NCBI GenBank assembly: GCA_963848335.1
Contig: CAWKDD010000002.1
Span: forward strand, 1-64,000
Origin: Chersky-840 sp963848335
GTDB taxonomy: Bacteria > Actinomycetota > Acidimicrobiia > Acidimicrobiales > UBA8190
DNA: 64,000 nucleotides
Reading direction: 5' to 3'
The notes below the pieces were generated by a model. The model had not been told where the DNA came from and searched no databases. It saw only the letters and a program-made list of their open reading frames with translations. A program made the position numbers and the translations under genes. Below, piece by piece: positions 10,369 through 18,808 of this stretch (position 1 is the first letter of the stretch; every line of letters begins with the position of its first letter).

Positions 10369-11154
10369 TCAGGTGAGGGTGGCTGCGTAGTCGGGAACGT
10401 GGCGGTACCGCTCGCGTGGCGGGCGCTGGTAGTTGCCGGCCGGCGGCCTCGGCGGCAGCTTCATCTTGGTCGGTTTGCGGCCCTGGTACGGGACGACCGA
10501 CAGGAGATGGGCGATGCAATTGAGTCGCGCCCGCTTCTTGTCGTCGGCCTCGACTTCGTACCACGGCGAGTCCGGCAAATCGCAGTGGGCGAACATCTCG
10601 TCTTTGGCTTTGGAGTACTCGACCCAGCGGTTGCGTCCTTCGATGTCCATCTCGCTGAGCTTCCAGCGCTTGAGAGGCGCGTTCAGGCGCTCTTTGAACC
10701 GTCGCTCCTGCTCCTCGTCGCTCACCGAGAACCAGTACTTAACCAGGATGATGCCGTCGTCGAGAAGCATGCGCTCGAAGGCCGGACACTGCCTGAGAAA
10801 GCGGTGGTACTCCTCGTCGGAGCACAGTCCCATCACGCGCTCCACCCCGGCCCGGTTGTACCAACTGCGGTCGAAGAGCACGATCTCACCGCCGGCGGGT
10901 AGGTGCCCGATGTAGCGCTGGAAATACCATTCCGTCTTTTCGCGGTCGCTCGGGGCGGGGAGGGCTGCGATCCGGCACCAACGAGGGTTGAGGTTCTCGG
11001 TGATGCGCTTGATGACGCCACCCTTTCCTGCCGCGTCGCGTCCTTCGATCACGATGACCACCCGTTTTCCCTCGTCGCGGACCCACTGCTGCATCCTCAC
11101 CAACTCCACCTGGAGTCGGAGGAGGGCCTTGTCGTAGGTGTTGGTGTCAGCCAT
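10369..11154 (-). CDS. ppk2: Polyphosphate kinase 2 (PPK2 family)
   Basis: 261 residues, the normal size of a single-domain PPK2, which moves phosphate between polyphosphate and nucleoside di- or monophosphates. Seen: Walker A EGRDAAGKGG near residue 37, LPAPSDREKTEWYFQRY, the Walker B-like FDRSWYNRAGVE, and the lid region SDEEQERRF. These are strong PPK2 landmarks. The open frame starts at 11187, but ATG 11154 (MADTNTYDKALLR) is the natural family start. The stop TGA occupies 10369-10371, directly touching the ftsH stop. Which nucleotide it uses cannot be told from sequence alone. Confidence 0.9.
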   Translation of the reverse strand: MADTNTYDKALLRLQVELVRMQQWVRDEGKRVVIVIEGRDAAGKGGVIKRITENLNPRWCRIAALPAPSDREKTEWYFQRYIGHLPAGGEIVLFDRSWYNRAGVERVMGLCSDEEYHRFLRQCPAFERMLLDDGIILVKYWFSVSDEEQERRFKERLNAPLKRWKLSEMDIEGRNRWVEYSKAKDEMFAHCDLPDSPWYEVEADDKKRARLNCIAHLLSVVPYQGRKPTKMKLPPRPPAGNYQRPPRERYRHVPDYAATLT

Positions 11155-11232
11155 GGCTCCATCCTGCCCGCGGGCGGAGCGCCACACGCTGATCCGGCCA
11201 GGCCCCGCCCCCGGGTGCGATCCGACGGGGCA

Positions 11233-11254
11233 ATTAGAGCCCTTCGGCCCTAAT
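11233..11254. promoter_or_regulatory. Small inverted repeat between divergent ppk2 and membrane-sensor genes
   Basis: ATTAG, GCC, a 4-base loop, GGC, CTAAT form a stem with one internal mismatch. It lies in the 132-bp gap between the ppk2 start and the GTG at 11287, so it could be an operator for either gene. There is no T-run, so a terminator is less likely. Function unproven. Confidence 0.3.
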
Positions 11255-11286
11255 CCGCCTAGTCGCGTCCTGCCGATCCAGATGCT

Positions 11287-12356
11287 GTGGCACGTCGAGA
11301 ACCCCGTGTTACTGGATCGAGGACACGGCAGTTCCTGCTGGGGTCGGCGTTGGCCGGAACGATCACCCTCGTCTTCCTGTTGTGGATCGTCTTCGACTTC
11401 GGCGGCGCGCGTCTAACCGACGGTGTTGACGATCTCGGGGAACTGCTCGCCGCGCTGCTTGCGGGCCTGGTGTGCGCGGGGCGGCGCGGCGGGTCCCCGC
11501 CGGCAGGACCTGTTGGGCGTTGTTGTCCGCATCGAGCTTCGCCTGGGGGCTGGGGGAGGCATTCTGGAGCTACGACGACCTCGTGCGGGGCATCCAGATC
11601 CCTTTCCCCTCGCTGGCTGACGTCGGGTTCCTGGCCGCGGTCCCCTTGGCCTGCGCCGCGCTCCTGTGCTTCCCGGGTTCTTCGCACCGCGCCACTCATC
11701 GGGTCCAGGGGCTTCTCGACGGGTGCATCATCGCCACGTCACTGCTCTTTGCCAGTTGGGCCACGGTCCTCGGCCCGCTGTACCGGTCACACCACGGCAG
11801 CGCCTTCAAGCAAGTGATCTCGCTCGCATACCCGATGAGTGACGTGGTGATGGTCTCGTTGGTGATCATCCTGATTGCTCGGGCCGGCCGGCGGAACTGG
11901 GCCAGCCTGGGGCTGGTCATGGCGGGGGTGATCGCCTTCGCTGTCGCGGACAGCTCGTTCACATACCTCACGGAGCTGAACAACTACGGCAGTGGGAACT
12001 TCCTCGACACCGGCTGGGTGGCGGGGTATCTGTTGATCGGCCTGGGAGCCCTGTGGTCGCTCACGTGGCCAGCTAAACAACTGGAACACGAGGAGCCGTC
12101 GACCGTGTCACTGGTGGCTCCCTATGCACCTGTTCTGGTGGTCCTAGCCGTGACCTCGGTGCAGTTGCTGCGGGGCCGGCACATCGAGCCGGTGTCCTGG
12201 GTCATGGCGTTCGTCCTCGTCCTTCTCGTCCTTGCCCGCGAGGTCTTGCGGTTGTGGGACCAGGCTGCGCAGTCCCACGTCCTTTCCGATGCGGTCGGAG
12301 CGCGAGGCGGGTCGATCGTCATCGACGACGCCCAGGCCGCGGTCCCGAGGCGCTAG
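11287..12356 (+). CDS. Multi-pass membrane protein resembling the sensory half of GGDEF proteins, frameshifted
   Basis: Reading both frames with one missing G at the G4 run 11478-11481 gives 356 residues with about nine hydrophobic segments. Parts such as FAWGLGEAFWSYDDL and PFPSLADVGFLAAVPLA resemble the membrane sensory region that precedes PAS/GGDEF/EAL domains in many actinobacterial cyclic-di-GMP proteins. Here the frame stops at 12356 after a short cytoplasmic tail, and no GGDEF, EAL or kinase domain follows in any frame. The 277 bp up to the next gene hold only fragments without recognisable domains. It may be a truncated gene or a free-standing sensor. GTG 11287 is the first start in frame. 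Confidence 0.6.
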
Positions 12357-12633
12357 TCCGGTGGGCGGATACCACCCCGAGCCCGGGCGGAGCGGCGGAA
12401 CCGTACGGCTCGCCGACTCGTCGTTCGCCCGCATCTCCTCCCCGAGGCGACCCGGCCCTTCCGGGAGCGTCAGTTCGAGAAGGGTGACCGCTTGGATCGT
12501 CCGCTCGATCGTCCTGGGGACGACCGTGTTCGCCATTCTCGATCTGTCGCTTCTGGTGGGATCCCTACGCCACTAGCTCCAACGTGCCGTTGTGCCCTTG
12601 TGTGGCGGGGCGCATCCGTGTTCTGGTGAACCA

Positions 12634-14196
12634 GTGAGCCTCGTATCTCCTGCGCCGGCGGTGCCCCTCGGAATCGGGCGCCGGCACCGACGGAGGATCT
12701 TGGGTGTCTTGTGCGCCTCGGCACTCATCGTGAACCTCGACAACACCATCCTCAACGTGGCGCTGCCCACCCTGGTGCGGCAATTGCATGCCACCTCCAG
12801 CCAGCTGCAATGGATCGTCGACTCCTATGCCATGGCCTTTGCCGGGCTGCTGCTCGTGGGCGGGAGCCTGGCCGATCGTTTCGGCCGACGGCGGCTGTTC
12901 GTCGTAGGCCTGATGGTGTTCGCCACCGGATCGGTCGGGGCCGCGGTCTCCGGGTCGGTCGACGAATTGATCGCATTTCGGGCGGTCATGGGGGCAGGTG
13001 CGGCGCTGATCATCCCGGCATCGCTCTCGATCGTGAACGACGTCTTCCGGGAACCCTCTGAACGGGCCCGGGCCATCGGTGTCTGGGCCGGGACCATCGG
13101 CCTGGGCATCGCCATCGGCCCCATCGCCGGTGGCCTGTTGCTGGCCCGGTTCTGGTGGGGCTCGGTGTTCCTGGTCAACGTGCCGATCGTGGTCGCGGCG
13201 CTGGTCGGAGCGGTGGTGTTCGTCCCCGAATCGAAGAACCCGGTTGCCCAGCGACCGGATCCCGGCGGCGTCGTGCTTTCGGTGGTGGGCCTCGGTCTGC
13301 TGCTGTGGACTTTCATCGAGGCCCCCTCCCACGGGTGGACGTCTTGGACCGTGGTCGGAGCCGGGCTGGCGAGCGTGGTCGCCATCGCCGCCTTCGTCGC
13401 ATGGGAGGCCCGCTCCACCCACCCCATGTTGAAGTTGGAGTTCTTTCGTGACAGACGCTTCTCTGTGGCCGCCGCCGGCGAGTGTCTGGGAGTGTTCGGG
13501 CTGCTCGGGGCGCTCTTCTTGCAAACGCAGTTCCTGCAATTCGATCTCGGGTTCTCGCCGCTCCAAGCAGGGTTGCGCATCCTGCCCATGGCCGGTGCCC
13601 TGGTGGTGAGCGCGGCTCTGGCCATGTCCCTCTCGAAAATCATCGGGGTTCGGGGAGCTGGCGCCTGCGGACTGGCGGCGATCGCCCTCGGATTGTGGCA
13701 GGTGTCCGCCGCGGCCAACCGCACCACGGCGTATGCCGACATCGTTCCGGGCCTGATCCTCCTCGGTGTGGGGGCCGGGCTGTTGCTGCCGACGGCGACG
13801 AATTCCGTGGTGGGGTCGGTTCCCCAGGGCGACTCGGGAGTGGGGTCGGCGACGAACACCGTCGCCCTGCAGGTCGGCGGAGCGCTCGGCGTGGCGGTGA
13901 TCGGCAGCGTGCTGTCGACCCGGTACCAGGATCACATGACCTCGGCCCTGGCCGGCCGGCATGTCCCCGCCGCCGCCTCCCACGCCATCCTCGGCTCTCT
14001 GGGCGGCGCCCTGAGCGTGGCGCGGGTTGTGGGCGGCAGCACCGGGACGCTTCTGGCCCACGCCGCTCGTGCGGCGTTCATGAGCGGGTTGGAGGTGTCG
14101 TTCGCGGTGGGCGCCGTTGTCGCCGCCGCCGGCGCCGTGCTCGTCGTAGCCCGCCTGTCTACCGGGCCGGGTGTAACGAGGCAGCCCCCGGAATGA
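12634..14196 (+). CDS. MFS multidrug efflux transporter, DHA2 (EmrB/QacA) family
   Basis: About 520 residues with fourteen hydrophobic segments, the 14-helix drug:H+ antiporter type that exports hydrophobic compounds across the cytoplasmic membrane. Family motifs seen: LDNTILNVALPTL in helix 1 (motif D1), the loop GSLADRFGRRRLF after helix 2 (motif A), and GPIAGGLLL in helix 5 (motif C). GTG 12634 (VSLVSPAPAVPL) gives a short N-terminus. GTG 12592 in the same frame would add 14 residues, and neither has a clear ribosome site. No regulator gene lies next to it. Substrate unknown. Confidence 0.85.
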   Translation: MSLVSPAPAVPLGIGRRHRRRILGVLCASALIVNLDNTILNVALPTLVRQLHATSSQLQWIVDSYAMAFAGLLLVGGSLADRFGRRRLFVVGLMVFATGSVGAAVSGSVDELIAFRAVMGAGAALIIPASLSIVNDVFREPSERARAIGVWAGTIGLGIAIGPIAGGLLLARFWWGSVFLVNVPIVVAALVGAVVFVPESKNPVAQRPDPGGVVLSVVGLGLLLWTFIEAPSHGWTSWTVVGAGLASVVAIAAFVAWEARSTHPMLKLEFFRDRRFSVAAAGECLGVFGLLGALFLQTQFLQFDLGFSPLQAGLRILPMAGALVVSAALAMSLSKIIGVRGAGACGLAAIALGLWQVSAAANRTTAYADIVPGLILLGVGAGLLLPTATNSVVGSVPQGDSGVGSATNTVALQVGGALGVAVIGSVLSTRYQDHMTSALAGRHVPAAASHAILGSLGGALSVARVVGGSTGTLLAHAARAAFMSGLEVSFAVGAVVAAAGAVLVVARLSTGPGVTRQPPE

Positions 14197-14274
14197 GCTT
14201 CGCGGTCGGCTATTCCGCATTGAGGTCCAAAGACCCCTATTCCAGATCGGGTCGCGGGCCGATCATCAAAGAGG

Positions 14275-14907
14275 ATGAAGCTAATTTTCGACGAATTCGC
14301 TCGGGGAACTGTTTCTGCGATCGCCACTCTGGCCGAATCCCGCGAACCGTCTGCGGCAGGCCATCAGCGTCGTGTCGCCCTGATCTCTGTGGCTATTGCC
14401 GTTGAACTGAAGCTCGACGCTGATGCCGTCGACGACGTCCGGCTCGCCGGCGAACTCCACGACATCGGAAAGATCGGTTTTCCCTCCGAGATCCTGACTC
14501 AGACGCGCAGGCTGACCCTGCCTGAGTGGGAACTCATCAAAACGCATTGCCAGATCGGCTACGGGATCATTGTCGGGATGAACTCCGGATGGCGAATGGC
14601 GGAGATGGTGCTCCAACACCACGAGCGTTGCGACGGTAGTGGCTACCCCGCTGGCCTTCACGGGGACGAAATCGTGCTCGGTGCCCGAATCATCGCAGTG
14701 GCCGACACCATCGAGGACGAGGTGTCACACGCAATCAGTGGCACCGAGGATGCGCTCGAGGCTGCCCTCGACAAAGTCCAAGAGGGGAGCGGCACCTTGT
14801 TCGACAGTCACGTGGTGACCGCGTGTCTGAGGCTCTTTCGCGAGGGACGTCTCTCGCTCCTCCCTGAAGTGTTGGGGGACGCCGACGATGGCCGAATTAG
14901 TGGGTAA
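14275..14907 (+). CDS. Stand-alone HD-GYP domain protein, probable cyclic-di-GMP phosphodiesterase
   Basis: 210 residues consisting almost only of an HD-GYP domain, which hydrolyses cyclic di-GMP using a metal centre. Seen: H in GHQRRVALIS, the HD pair in LHDIGKIGFP near residue 62, the second metal His in HHERCDGSGYPAGL with the GYP triad, and the end motif GARIIAVADTIEDEV. No receiver, PAS or membrane domain is attached, so input must come from a partner. ATG 14275 is preceded very closely by AGAGG. The C-terminal tail after GARIIAVAD is shorter and less conserved than usual. Confidence 0.85.
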   Translation: MKLIFDEFARGTVSAIATLAESREPSAAGHQRRVALISVAIAVELKLDADAVDDVRLAGELHDIGKIGFPSEILTQTRRLTLPEWELIKTHCQIGYGIIVGMNSGWRMAEMVLQHHERCDGSGYPAGLHGDEIVLGARIIAVADTIEDEVSHAISGTEDALEAALDKVQEGSGTLFDSHVVTACLRLFREGRLSLLPEVLGDADDGRISG

Positions 14908-14949
14908 CGTGGCATTGACGCCGTCTGACCATCGGTGCAGGCTGGCGGG

Positions 14950-15951
14950 GTGAAGCAGCGCACCGTGGTCATCGTGGCCTTTCCCGGCGTACAGCCACTC
15001 GACGCCGTGGGGCCCTTCGAGGTCTTCGCCGGTGCGGCCCGGGCTGCAGGAATGCTCGGCGGGCACGGCGGGCACGGCGGGTACGGCGTGACCCTCTCCT
15101 CGACCGGGGACGGCACGGTCCGGTCCGAAAGCGGGTTGGCCCTCGGCACCGAACCGCTGCCCGACGCCCGAACGCGGATCGACACCCTGGTGCTCGCGGG
15201 CGGGGACGGAGTCCACGCGGCACGGGGCGACGACGCGCTGGTGTCGTGGATCACCGCGGCGGCGCGCCGCAGTCGTCGCGTCGCCACCGTGTGCACCGGC
15301 GCCTTCCTGGCCGCGCAGGCGGGTCTCCTCGACGGTCGCCGGGTGACGACCCACTGGGCGCGCGCCGAGCAGCTGGCCACGGAGTTCCCGTCACTCCAGG
15401 TCGATCCCGACCCGATCTACATCCGAGACGGGAAGTTCTGGACCAGCGCCGGCGTCACCGCCGGCATCGACCTGTCCCTCGCCCTGGTGCAGGACGACCT
15501 CGGCGTAGAAGTGGCCCAGACCGTGGCGCGCTGGATGGTCATGTTCCTGCACCGGCCGGGAGGCCAGACCCAGTTCGCCTCGCCCGTGTGGGTGCCGCGC
15601 GCCGAGCGCTCCACCGTGCGGGCGGTGCAGAGCCTGGTGGAGGTGGCCCCCGGCGGTGATCACCGGCTCCCCGCCCTGGCCGCAGCAGCGGGCATGAGCG
15701 TGCGCCATTTCGCTCGGGTGTTCAGCGTCGAAGTGGGCGAGACCCCGGGTCGCTTCGTCGAGCGCGTTCGCCTCGAGGCCGCCCGGCGCGAGCTCGAGAA
15801 CAGCGCCGACACGCTCGAGGTCGTCGCCGCCCGCTGCGGGTTGGGCACGGCCGAGACGATGCGACGGGTCTTCCAGCGGCGACTCGGCGTCGCCCCCGAC
15901 TCCTACCGACGGCGCTTCCGTGTCGTCGCCGACGAGAGGACCCCGGCGTGA
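14950..15951 (+). CDS. GlxA-family transcriptional regulator (DJ-1/PfpI domain plus AraC HTH)
   Basis: 333 residues. The N-terminal half is a DJ-1/PfpI-type domain starting VVIVAFPGVQPLDAVGPFEVF, with the nucleophile-elbow Cys in VATVCTGAFLAAQ. The C-terminal about 100 residues form an AraC-type double helix-turn-helix (LAAAAGMSVRHFARVF and VAARCGLGTAETMRRVF). These proteins are regulators, often of amine or choline-type metabolism; the effector here is unknown. GTG 14950 is chosen; GTG 14935 is possible. A 9-bp repeat at about 15058-15086 encodes GGHGGHGGYG within the first domain. The stop overlaps the next gene as GTGA, so the two are co-translated. Confidence 0.85.
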   Translation: MKQRTVVIVAFPGVQPLDAVGPFEVFAGAARAAGMLGGHGGHGGYGVTLSSTGDGTVRSESGLALGTEPLPDARTRIDTLVLAGGDGVHAARGDDALVSWITAAARRSRRVATVCTGAFLAAQAGLLDGRRVTTHWARAEQLATEFPSLQVDPDPIYIRDGKFWTSAGVTAGIDLSLALVQDDLGVEVAQTVARWMVMFLHRPGGQTQFASPVWVPRAERSTVRAVQSLVEVAPGGDHRLPALAAAAGMSVRHFARVFSVEVGETPGRFVERVRLEAARRELENSADTLEVVAARCGLGTAETMRRVFQRRLGVAPDSYRRRFRVVADERTPA

Positions 15952-16619
15952 CCGACCCGACCGACCCGACCGACCCGACCTTGCAGGTCGCCATCCCCTT
16001 GTTCCCTGGTTTCACCGCGCTCGACGGTGTGGGGCCCTACGAGGTGCTGCAACGGGTTCCGAATATCGACGTCACCTTCGTCGGCCACAGGCGGGGCGAG
16101 GTCCGGAGCGACAACGGCATGCTCGGGATCGTCGTCGACGCCACCTTCGAGGATCTCCCCGAGCCCGACGTCGTCGTCTTCCCCGGCGGGGTGGGGACGC
16201 GGACCCTGCAACACGACGAGCGCGTCCTGGAGTGGGTGCGCCACGCCCACCGCACCACCCGACTCACGACGTCGGTGTGCACCGGTTCTCTGGTGCTGGG
16301 GGCGGCCGGGCTGCTCACGGGTCTCACCGCCACCACGCACTGGGCGTGCTACCCCGAGCTCGAGGAGCACGGGGCGGTGCCCACGGCGCGGCGCGTGGTG
16401 GAGCACCTCGACCGGCGCCTCGTCACCGCGGCCGGCGTGTCGGCGGGGATCGACATGGCGCTGCGCCTCGTCGAGCTGCTCGTCGACCGCACCGCGGCCC
16501 GGGCCGCGCAGCTCATGATCGAGTACGACCCCCAGCCCCCGTTCGACTCCGGGGCGCGGGCCAAGGCCGACGAGGCGACCCTGGCGCGGGTCATCGAGTA
16601 CGCCGGGTTTCGCCGGTGA
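15948..16619 (+). CDS. DJ-1/PfpI family protein, isonitrile hydratase-like
   Basis: 223 residues, a single DJ-1/PfpI domain. It starts VAIPLFPGFTALDGVGPYEVL and has the elbow Cys in TTSVCTGSLVLGAAG and the region TATTHWACYPELEE. It is plainly related to the N-terminal half of the preceding regulator but lacks a DNA-binding domain. Isonitrile hydratase or a general glyoxalase/chaperone-type role is possible; I cannot choose between them. The N-terminus is a 9-bp tandem repeat (ACCGACCCG units) giving Thr-Asp-Pro repeats, probably disordered. GTG 15948 overlaps the upstream stop by 4 bases. Confidence 0.8.
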   Translation: MTDPTDPTDPTLQVAIPLFPGFTALDGVGPYEVLQRVPNIDVTFVGHRRGEVRSDNGMLGIVVDATFEDLPEPDVVVFPGGVGTRTLQHDERVLEWVRHAHRTTRLTTSVCTGSLVLGAAGLLTGLTATTHWACYPELEEHGAVPTARRVVEHLDRRLVTAAGVSAGIDMALRLVELLVDRTAARAAQLMIEYDPQPPFDSGARAKADEATLARVIEYAGFRR

Positions 16620-16667
16620 CCGGCCCACCTCGACCTGCAGGCGGGGCTCTAATACCCGCCGACGCTG

Positions 16668-18659
16668 CTACTTGTGGTTCGTCAGAGTGAAGAGGGCAAA
16701 GGCGAACATGGTGTTGGGGTAGGCCACGGCGGTGTAGGTGCCCACCTTGTTGTTCGCCGTCAGCAACGGCGACGAGGCGATCCCGGCCGCGTTCGTCACG
16801 GCCGTGACCGGTCCCCACAGGTACGCAGACGCTCCCGAGGTGGGCATCCAGAACGTCACCACGACACCGGGGACCCCGTCACCGAAGCTGTCGGTGACCT
16901 CCACCACGAGGTTGCGGGAGAACCAGCTGTTGAGCGACGTGCTCTGCCCGCTGCCCGACAGGACGACGATCGACGAAGGTGCGGCCGGGGCCACCCCGGT
17001 GCCCCACGAGGGGTCGGAGCTGCCGTCGCCGGAGTACGACCCGAGGACGATCCGTGTCTGGGACGCCGGGCCGGTGCAGGTGGCGGCGCCGTTCGAGATC
17101 GTCGCCGTGCACAGAGGGACGAGCCCCGACGAGAAGACCACGCTCCCGGTCGGGCCGGCCGGCCCGGTCACCGTGGCCGAGTAGGTGGTGGCCGAGGTCG
17201 AGACCCGCTGCGTCGACACGGTGGTGGTGCTGAGGGCGAGCGACGGGTCGCTCTCGATGACGCCTTCGCGGCCTGTCGATCCCTGGTAGGTCCCCACCGC
17301 CAGGCACACGCCGGCGCCGGGACAGGCCAGGGGTGAGAACGAGGGATCCGATCCGGCCGACGCGTCGGCGGGGAGGGGTGTGGGAGTGACGGACCACGCC
17401 CCCGACGACAGGTTCCAGAACAACCCGTTCTGGGCACCGTTGACGTCGGATTGGCCGTCGGCCACGCAGGTGCCGGCGGCCGGGCACGCCACGTCGAGGA
17501 CCTCGACGTCACCGACAGGGGATCCCGTGGGAGTGGGCGCCACGGCCGCGCTCCACGTTCCCGAGGCCAGGGTCTCCAAGACACCCTGCTCGACCCCCGT
17601 CACGGTGTCGAAGCCGGTTGCCACGCAGTCGCTCGCGTCGGTGCAGGCCACCGAGGTGAGCTGGACGTCCGTCGACGGTTGGCCACCGGGGGTCGGCACC
17701 GCCACCGCCGTCCACGCCCCGGCCGAGAGAGTGTCGAGGAGGCCCTCGTAATTCCCGTCGAAGGTCGTGCCTGCCACCACGCACGAGCCGACGGCCGGGC
17801 ACGACACCGACAGGTCGTTGTTGGCGATCGACGCCACCGAGGAGGTGCCCGCCGGGAGGGGGAGGGCCGATGCCGACCAGGTCCCGCCGGACAGCGAGTC
17901 GACGAACCCCAGGGAGCTCCCGCCCTCGAGATAGGTCCCGGTGGCGTCGCACGCGCCGATGCCGGGGCACGCCAGCGCGACGAACTGTGATCCCGACGCG
18001 GCTGCGGGGAGCGGCGCGCTGGCCGCGCTCCAGCTGCCCGCTAGGTCGGTGTCGACGAAGGCCTGTTCTCCGTTGGTCCCCTGGGTGTAGAGGCCGAGGG
18101 CGGTGCACCATCCCGCCGACGGGCACGCCACCTCCGACAGCTGCGCGTACGCGGCCGAGCCGCTGGCGTCGGCGTCGGGGGGAAGGACGACCTCGGACGG
18201 GGACCACGCGCCGTTGGACAACTGCTCCACCAGGCCCTGGGTCGCGCCCGAGGCGTCGAGATACCGGCCTACCGCCACGCACGTCCCGACGCCGGTGCAC
18301 GACACCGCCTGCAACAAGGCCTGCGGATCGACAGCGGCGTTGGAGGGCAGCGGCGACTCGGCCGAGGTCCAGGTCCCCCCGGACTCGGTGACGATCAGGC
18401 CCGCGGAGTAGTACACGTTGCCCGTCAGCGCCAGGTAGTTCCCGACACCGATGCACCACCCGTCGGCCGGGCACGACGTGGAAGCGATGGTGAGGCCTCC
18501 GCCCGCCACGGCGTTGGCCGGCAGGGGGGGATTGACCGCGCTCCACGAGACCTGGGCATCGGCGGCAGGTGCGCTCGCCACCACAAGGAGGGCGCTCACG
18601 CCCAGGAGGGCTGCCAAGGCAGCCACGAGGGTCGGACGCCGCGTCACCGCGCTGATCAT
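16668..18659 (-). CDS. Secreted protein with eight Cys-Pro repeats and C-terminal Ig-like domains
   Basis: 663 residues. ATG 18659 begins a clear signal peptide (MISAVTRRP, hydrophobic stretch, cleavage near ADAQ). Eight repeats of about 55 residues follow. Each has a core like CPxxGxCxAxG (for example SCPADGWCIGVG and ACPGAGVCLAVG) and ends in a tract such as GTWSAxxxPLP. The even spacing and two Cys per repeat suggest a beta-propeller closed by disulfides; that fold is an inference. After about residue 460 come two Ig-like domains, one with TYSATVTGPAGPTGSVVF and a last one resembling Big_1. The upstream frame to 18746 would only add a basic leader. Function unknown; surface display or adhesion is plausible. 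Confidence 0.72.
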   Translation of the reverse strand: MISAVTRRPTLVAALAALLGVSALLVVASAPAADAQVSWSAVNPPLPANAVAGGGLTIASTSCPADGWCIGVGNYLALTGNVYYSAGLIVTESGGTWTSAESPLPSNAAVDPQALLQAVSCTGVGTCVAVGRYLDASGATQGLVEQLSNGAWSPSEVVLPPDADASGSAAYAQLSEVACPSAGWCTALGLYTQGTNGEQAFVDTDLAGSWSAASAPLPAAASGSQFVALACPGIGACDATGTYLEGGSSLGFVDSLSGGTWSASALPLPAGTSSVASIANNDLSVSCPAVGSCVVAGTTFDGNYEGLLDTLSAGAWTAVAVPTPGGQPSTDVQLTSVACTDASDCVATGFDTVTGVEQGVLETLASGTWSAAVAPTPTGSPVGDVEVLDVACPAAGTCVADGQSDVNGAQNGLFWNLSSGAWSVTPTPLPADASAGSDPSFSPLACPGAGVCLAVGTYQGSTGREGVIESDPSLALSTTTVSTQRVSTSATTYSATVTGPAGPTGSVVFSSGLVPLCTATISNGAATCTGPASQTRIVLGSYSGDGSSDPSWGTGVAPAAPSSIVVLSGSGQSTSLNSWFSRNLVVEVTDSFGDGVPGVVVTFWMPTSGASAYLWGPVTAVTNAAGIASSPLLTANNKVGTYTAVAYPNTMFAFALFTLTNHK

Positions 18660-18808
18660 GATCGCCCCCAAGGTTCCGCCGGGCTGCCTCTCCCGTGTTC
18701 GGGTCGGCACCCCGCCTCTTTCTATCCCCGGCGCCAAGTAGGTCATCTCAGCGCACGTGGCGCATCGTCATGATTGACGATTCCTGGCCCCCGGCCCGCT
18801 CATTCGCC

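Noticed and set aside
12357..12591. GGDEF or other output domain after the membrane sensor gene
   Set aside because: All frames read; only Arg/Pro-rich strings are seen and no catalytic motif.
12565..14220. Minus-strand frame of 551 codons opposite the MFS gene
   Set aside because: No hydrophobic segments or domains; the plus strand encodes an intact 14-helix transporter.
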